Positions 23,381 through 24,694 of a stretch of 24,694 bases of DNA are shown one piece after another. The stretch covers positions 1 to 24,694 of the forward strand of contig JBBQVS010000059.1 of the NCBI GenBank assembly GCA_038211295.1. Direction: 5' to 3'. The notes under the pieces were generated by a model that worked only from the letters and a program-made list of their open reading frames with translations, was not told where the DNA came from and searched no databases. The position numbers and the translations under genes were made by a program. The stretch is from JBBQVS01 sp038211295 (GTDB taxonomy: Bacteria > Chloroflexota > Ktedonobacteria > Ktedonobacterales > Ktedonobacteraceae). How positions within the stretch are numbered: position 1 is the first letter of the stretch; each line of letters starts with the position of its first letter.

Positions 23381-23447
23381 CATATTTATGTTAGTTTACT
23401 CGTAACAACCTTTTTCTCTTTTCTGTAAAAAGTCATCACTTTGTCCA

Positions 23448-23477
23448 TTGTAGTTATCCGTACATACTCAGTATACT
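23448..23477 (+). promoter_or_regulatory. Possible promoter of the 28-codon ORF
   Basis: TTGTAG (23448-23453), an 18-bp spacer and TATACT (23472-23477, five of six consensus). The start would be near 23484, giving a leader of about 53 nt. Confidence 0.35.
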
Positions 23478-23536
23478 TACCTTTGTAGAACGTAGATATT
23501 TTTGAGAACAGTTTGCTTTTAGGAGAGGGAGGCGAG

Positions 23537-23623
23537 ATGAAAATTCCGCTAGATAATGACGCTATCCAACTCTTTCTTCGTCTCTTGCTAAAACTCCTCA
23601 ATATTACATTTAGAGCAAAATAG
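23537..23623 (+). CDS. Candidate 28-aa small protein with a strong ribosome binding site
   Basis: ATG 23537 is preceded by AGGAGAGGGAGGCGAG (23521-23536), one of the strongest ribosome sites in the window. The ORF encodes 28 residues (MKIPLDNDAI, then QLFLRLLLKLLNITFRAK). After an acidic N-terminus, a Leu/Phe-rich segment with spaced Arg and Lys predicts an amphipathic or membrane-associated helix. It lies in the 380-bp gap between the pseudo-receiver regulator and a lipoprotein, with a possible promoter upstream and a large hairpin starting 7 nt after the stop. I recognise no family. It could be a regulatory or membrane-active microprotein, a signal peptide precursor linked to the regulator, or an untranslated ORF. 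The function is unknown. Confidence 0.5.
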   Translation: MKIPLDNDAIQLFLRLLLKLLNITFRAK

Positions 23624-23629
23624 AGAATT

Positions 23630-23690
23630 AAACGCTACAATTTTGTGTCCCTTTGTGCGTGTAATATGACGCATGAAAATTGTAGCGTTT
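23630..23690 (+). terminator. Large nested hairpin after the 28-codon ORF
   Basis: AAACGCTACAATTTT (23630-23644) and AAAATTGTAGCGTTT (23676-23690) form a perfect 15-bp stem. The 31-nt loop holds a second stem, TGCGT/ACGCA (23656-23660/23669-23673). GTTGTTTGG follows, with no clean T-run. It could be a terminator or a structured 3' element. Confidence 0.65.
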
Positions 23691-23763
23691 GTTGTTTGGT
23701 AAACAAATTGCAGATGGACTGTTTTCCTCTATCTTACCGATAGTTTGTATATGAAAGAGTCAA

Positions 23764-24246
23764 ATGGTGGAAAGCAAAACTTTTTGTAGGTATCTTTTCT
23801 TCCTTTCAACAAGAGGAACACTTATTTTTATAATTTTATCGCTCATAAGTTGTGCAAACGACGCTCCAAAGGTTACTCCAACACCTCCACCTACTATTGT
23901 ACAGGATACTCATACTCCAATAACTATGGACGTTTCACAAATTACTTGTGAGCAGGGACTACAGATGATAGCACAAAATCAGGTCAGAGAGGTCAAAATT
24001 TATAAGGATACTCCCTCAATTCCAGGCGATCCAGATTATATACAAGAAATTTCGATTTTCCTTCGTACCAGTCAGCAAAGCACTAACGACTTGTCAACGG
24101 ATAATGAGCGTGTAATTACAGGCCCCTTATTAAATGCACTCAAAATCTGTAAACCACAAATTGTCTCTGCTATTCAAAAGATTAATATGAACTTGCCAAA
24201 GGAGAAGCAAGTGCAAATACACGAATATTACGTTTATAAGCCATAA
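23764..24246 (+). CDS. Small lipoprotein of unknown function
   Basis: This 160-aa protein starts at ATG 23764 with GAAAGAG about 5-6 nt upstream. The signal peptide is long (basic and aromatic residues 1-17, hydrophobic core 18-28) and ends in the lipobox LISC, giving a lipidated C30. A Pro/Thr-rich linker follows (VTPTPPPTIVQDTHTP, about 37-52). The remaining 105 residues form a small folded domain with ITCEQGLQMIAQNQVREVKIY and a second cysteine pair candidate (C62, and C in LKICKPQ). I do not recognise the domain. A weak promoter may lie upstream (TTGCAG 23708, TATCTT 23730). It is followed 38 nt later by an ABC permease gene, so it might be an accessory lipoprotein of that exporter, but this is only positional. 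Confidence 0.75.
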   Translation: MVESKTFCRYLFFLSTRGTLIFIILSLISCANDAPKVTPTPPPTIVQDTHTPITMDVSQITCEQGLQMIAQNQVREVKIYKDTPSIPGDPDYIQEISIFLRTSQQSTNDLSTDNERVITGPLLNALKICKPQIVSAIQKINMNLPKEKQVQIHEYYVYKP

Positions 24247-24284
24247 TGGAGAAGTAGGTGCGTATTTTTGAAAGGGTTTAGTGT

Positions 24285-24694
24285 ATGTGGCAATATTTAT
24301 TCTTGCAGTTTTGTCAACAAAGGGGACGTAATGCTTTGGCGGGCAGTGGGTTTCTGTTGGCGGCGTGTGCGCTTATTTTGTTGAGCGCGACGACCCAGAC
24401 CACCGTTTTGCAAACAAACCATCTTGTCACTCAGAATTGGCGGCCCACGTATGATCTTGTTGTCTTGCCTCCACAGGCACAACTGCTCTCTGGAAAAGCT
24501 ATTCCTGCGGATACACTACAAGGGTACAACGGCGGGATTAGCATACTACAGTATCAACAAGTTAAGCAAATAACTGGTGTGGAGGTTGCTGCGCCGATTG
24601 CCTTTTTGGGCTATGCACAACTACCTTCACCAGCCGTTCAATTCTCTCCCGATCCGCTTGCTACAGGCTACTATCGTGTAGATTGGACGCTTAC
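24285..24694 (+). CDS. N-terminus of an FtsX/MacB-like ABC transporter permease (cut by window edge)
   Basis: From ATG 24285, with AAAGGG (24271-24276) 8 nt upstream, an uninterrupted frame of 136 codons runs off the window. It starts MWQYLFLQFCQQRGRNALAG, then a membrane segment (about residues 21-40, FLLAACALILLSA). An outer domain begins TTQTTVLQTNHLVTQNWRPT, continues through YDLVVLPPQ and GGISILQYQQVKQI, and reaches GVEVAAPIAFLGYAQL. A single N-terminal membrane helix followed by a large extracytoplasmic domain with the 'DLVV...I....GV..aaP' pattern is typical of FtsX/MacB-type permeases, which drive export or cell-surface mechanics. The catalytic ATPase and the remaining membrane helices would lie right of the window. 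The assignment rests on the N-terminal pattern only. Confidence 0.7.
   Translation, partial: MWQYLFLQFCQQRGRNALAGSGFLLAACALILLSATTQTTVLQTNHLVTQNWRPTYDLVVLPPQAQLLSGKAIPADTLQGYNGGISILQYQQVKQITGVEVAAPIAFLGYAQLPSPAVQFSPDPLATGYYRVDWTL

Noticed and set aside
23386..23601. 71-codon - strand ORF
   Set aside because: It has no ribosome site, and it is antisense to the 28-codon ORF and its purine-rich ribosome site, which explains its apparent composition.
1..24694. Mobile elements, CRISPR arrays, tRNA or rRNA genes, riboswitches
   Set aside because: I looked for transposase motifs, terminal inverted repeats, regularly spaced direct repeats, tRNA-like cloverleaves and known aptamer cores and saw none I could support by eye.

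Overview
The window looks like chromosomal DNA of a Chloroflexota bacterium, most likely class Ktedonobacteria. The strongest indicator is the pair of large membrane proteins at 10628-15621: a DUF2298 / Chlor_Arch_YYY protein followed by an Agl23-like (TIGR03663-type) protein, a combination known mainly from Chloroflexi and Archaea. An unlinked-ATPase sugar ABC operon, a GH125 mannosidase, a sedolisin and many small regulators fit the same picture. Composition is moderate (about half G+C by eye). I saw no tRNA, rRNA, CRISPR array, transposase or phage gene.

Layout. (1) 1-740: a 25-bp perfect palindrome at the left edge, an ArsR-type repressor and its terminator. (2) 738-7236: a sugar locus. 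A ROK repressor diverges from two ABC permeases, a lipoprotein solute-binding protein and a cytoplasmic GH125 alpha-mannosidase. The divergent intergenic region has two well-formed promoters, each with a TTAGT/ACTAA element at its expected start point. A 21-codon overlapping minicistron links the two permeases. The genes together suggest import of short alpha-mannosides and their cleavage inside the cell. No ATPase gene is present, so a shared ATPase must be encoded elsewhere. (3) 7347-15621: an envelope glycosylation-like set on the + strand: a GT39/PMT-like polytopic transferase, a secreted six-bladed propeller protein, the DUF2298 protein and the Agl23-like protein with an acidic N-terminal tail. 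(4) 15718-15969: a small conserved hypothetical protein with a terminator overlapping its stop codon, then a decayed gene on the - strand with two in-frame stops (15982-16209). (5) 16392-19910, - strand: MFS transporter, zinc-less quinone oxidoreductase and PLP aminotransferase in a tight operon, preceded by the 3' remnant of a truncated gene that overlaps the MFS start. (6) 20085-24694, + strand: a VOC protein, a secreted S53 peptidase with almost no propeptide, a NarL/LuxR-type regulator whose receiver domain has lost its phosphorylation residues, a 28-codon ORF with a very strong ribosome binding site, a small lipoprotein, and the start of an FtsX/MacB-like ABC permease cut by the window edge.

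Two signals recur. Several gene starts are preceded by TTGCTT, a 17-bp spacer and a TA...AT -10 box (7264, 20085, 20785, 22624). Many genes end in long, near-perfect hairpins, often with a purine-rich left arm and pyrimidine-rich right arm. The least explained items are the glycosylation-like set, the pseudo-receiver regulator next to the 28-aa ORF, the overlapping minicistron and the two gene remnants.
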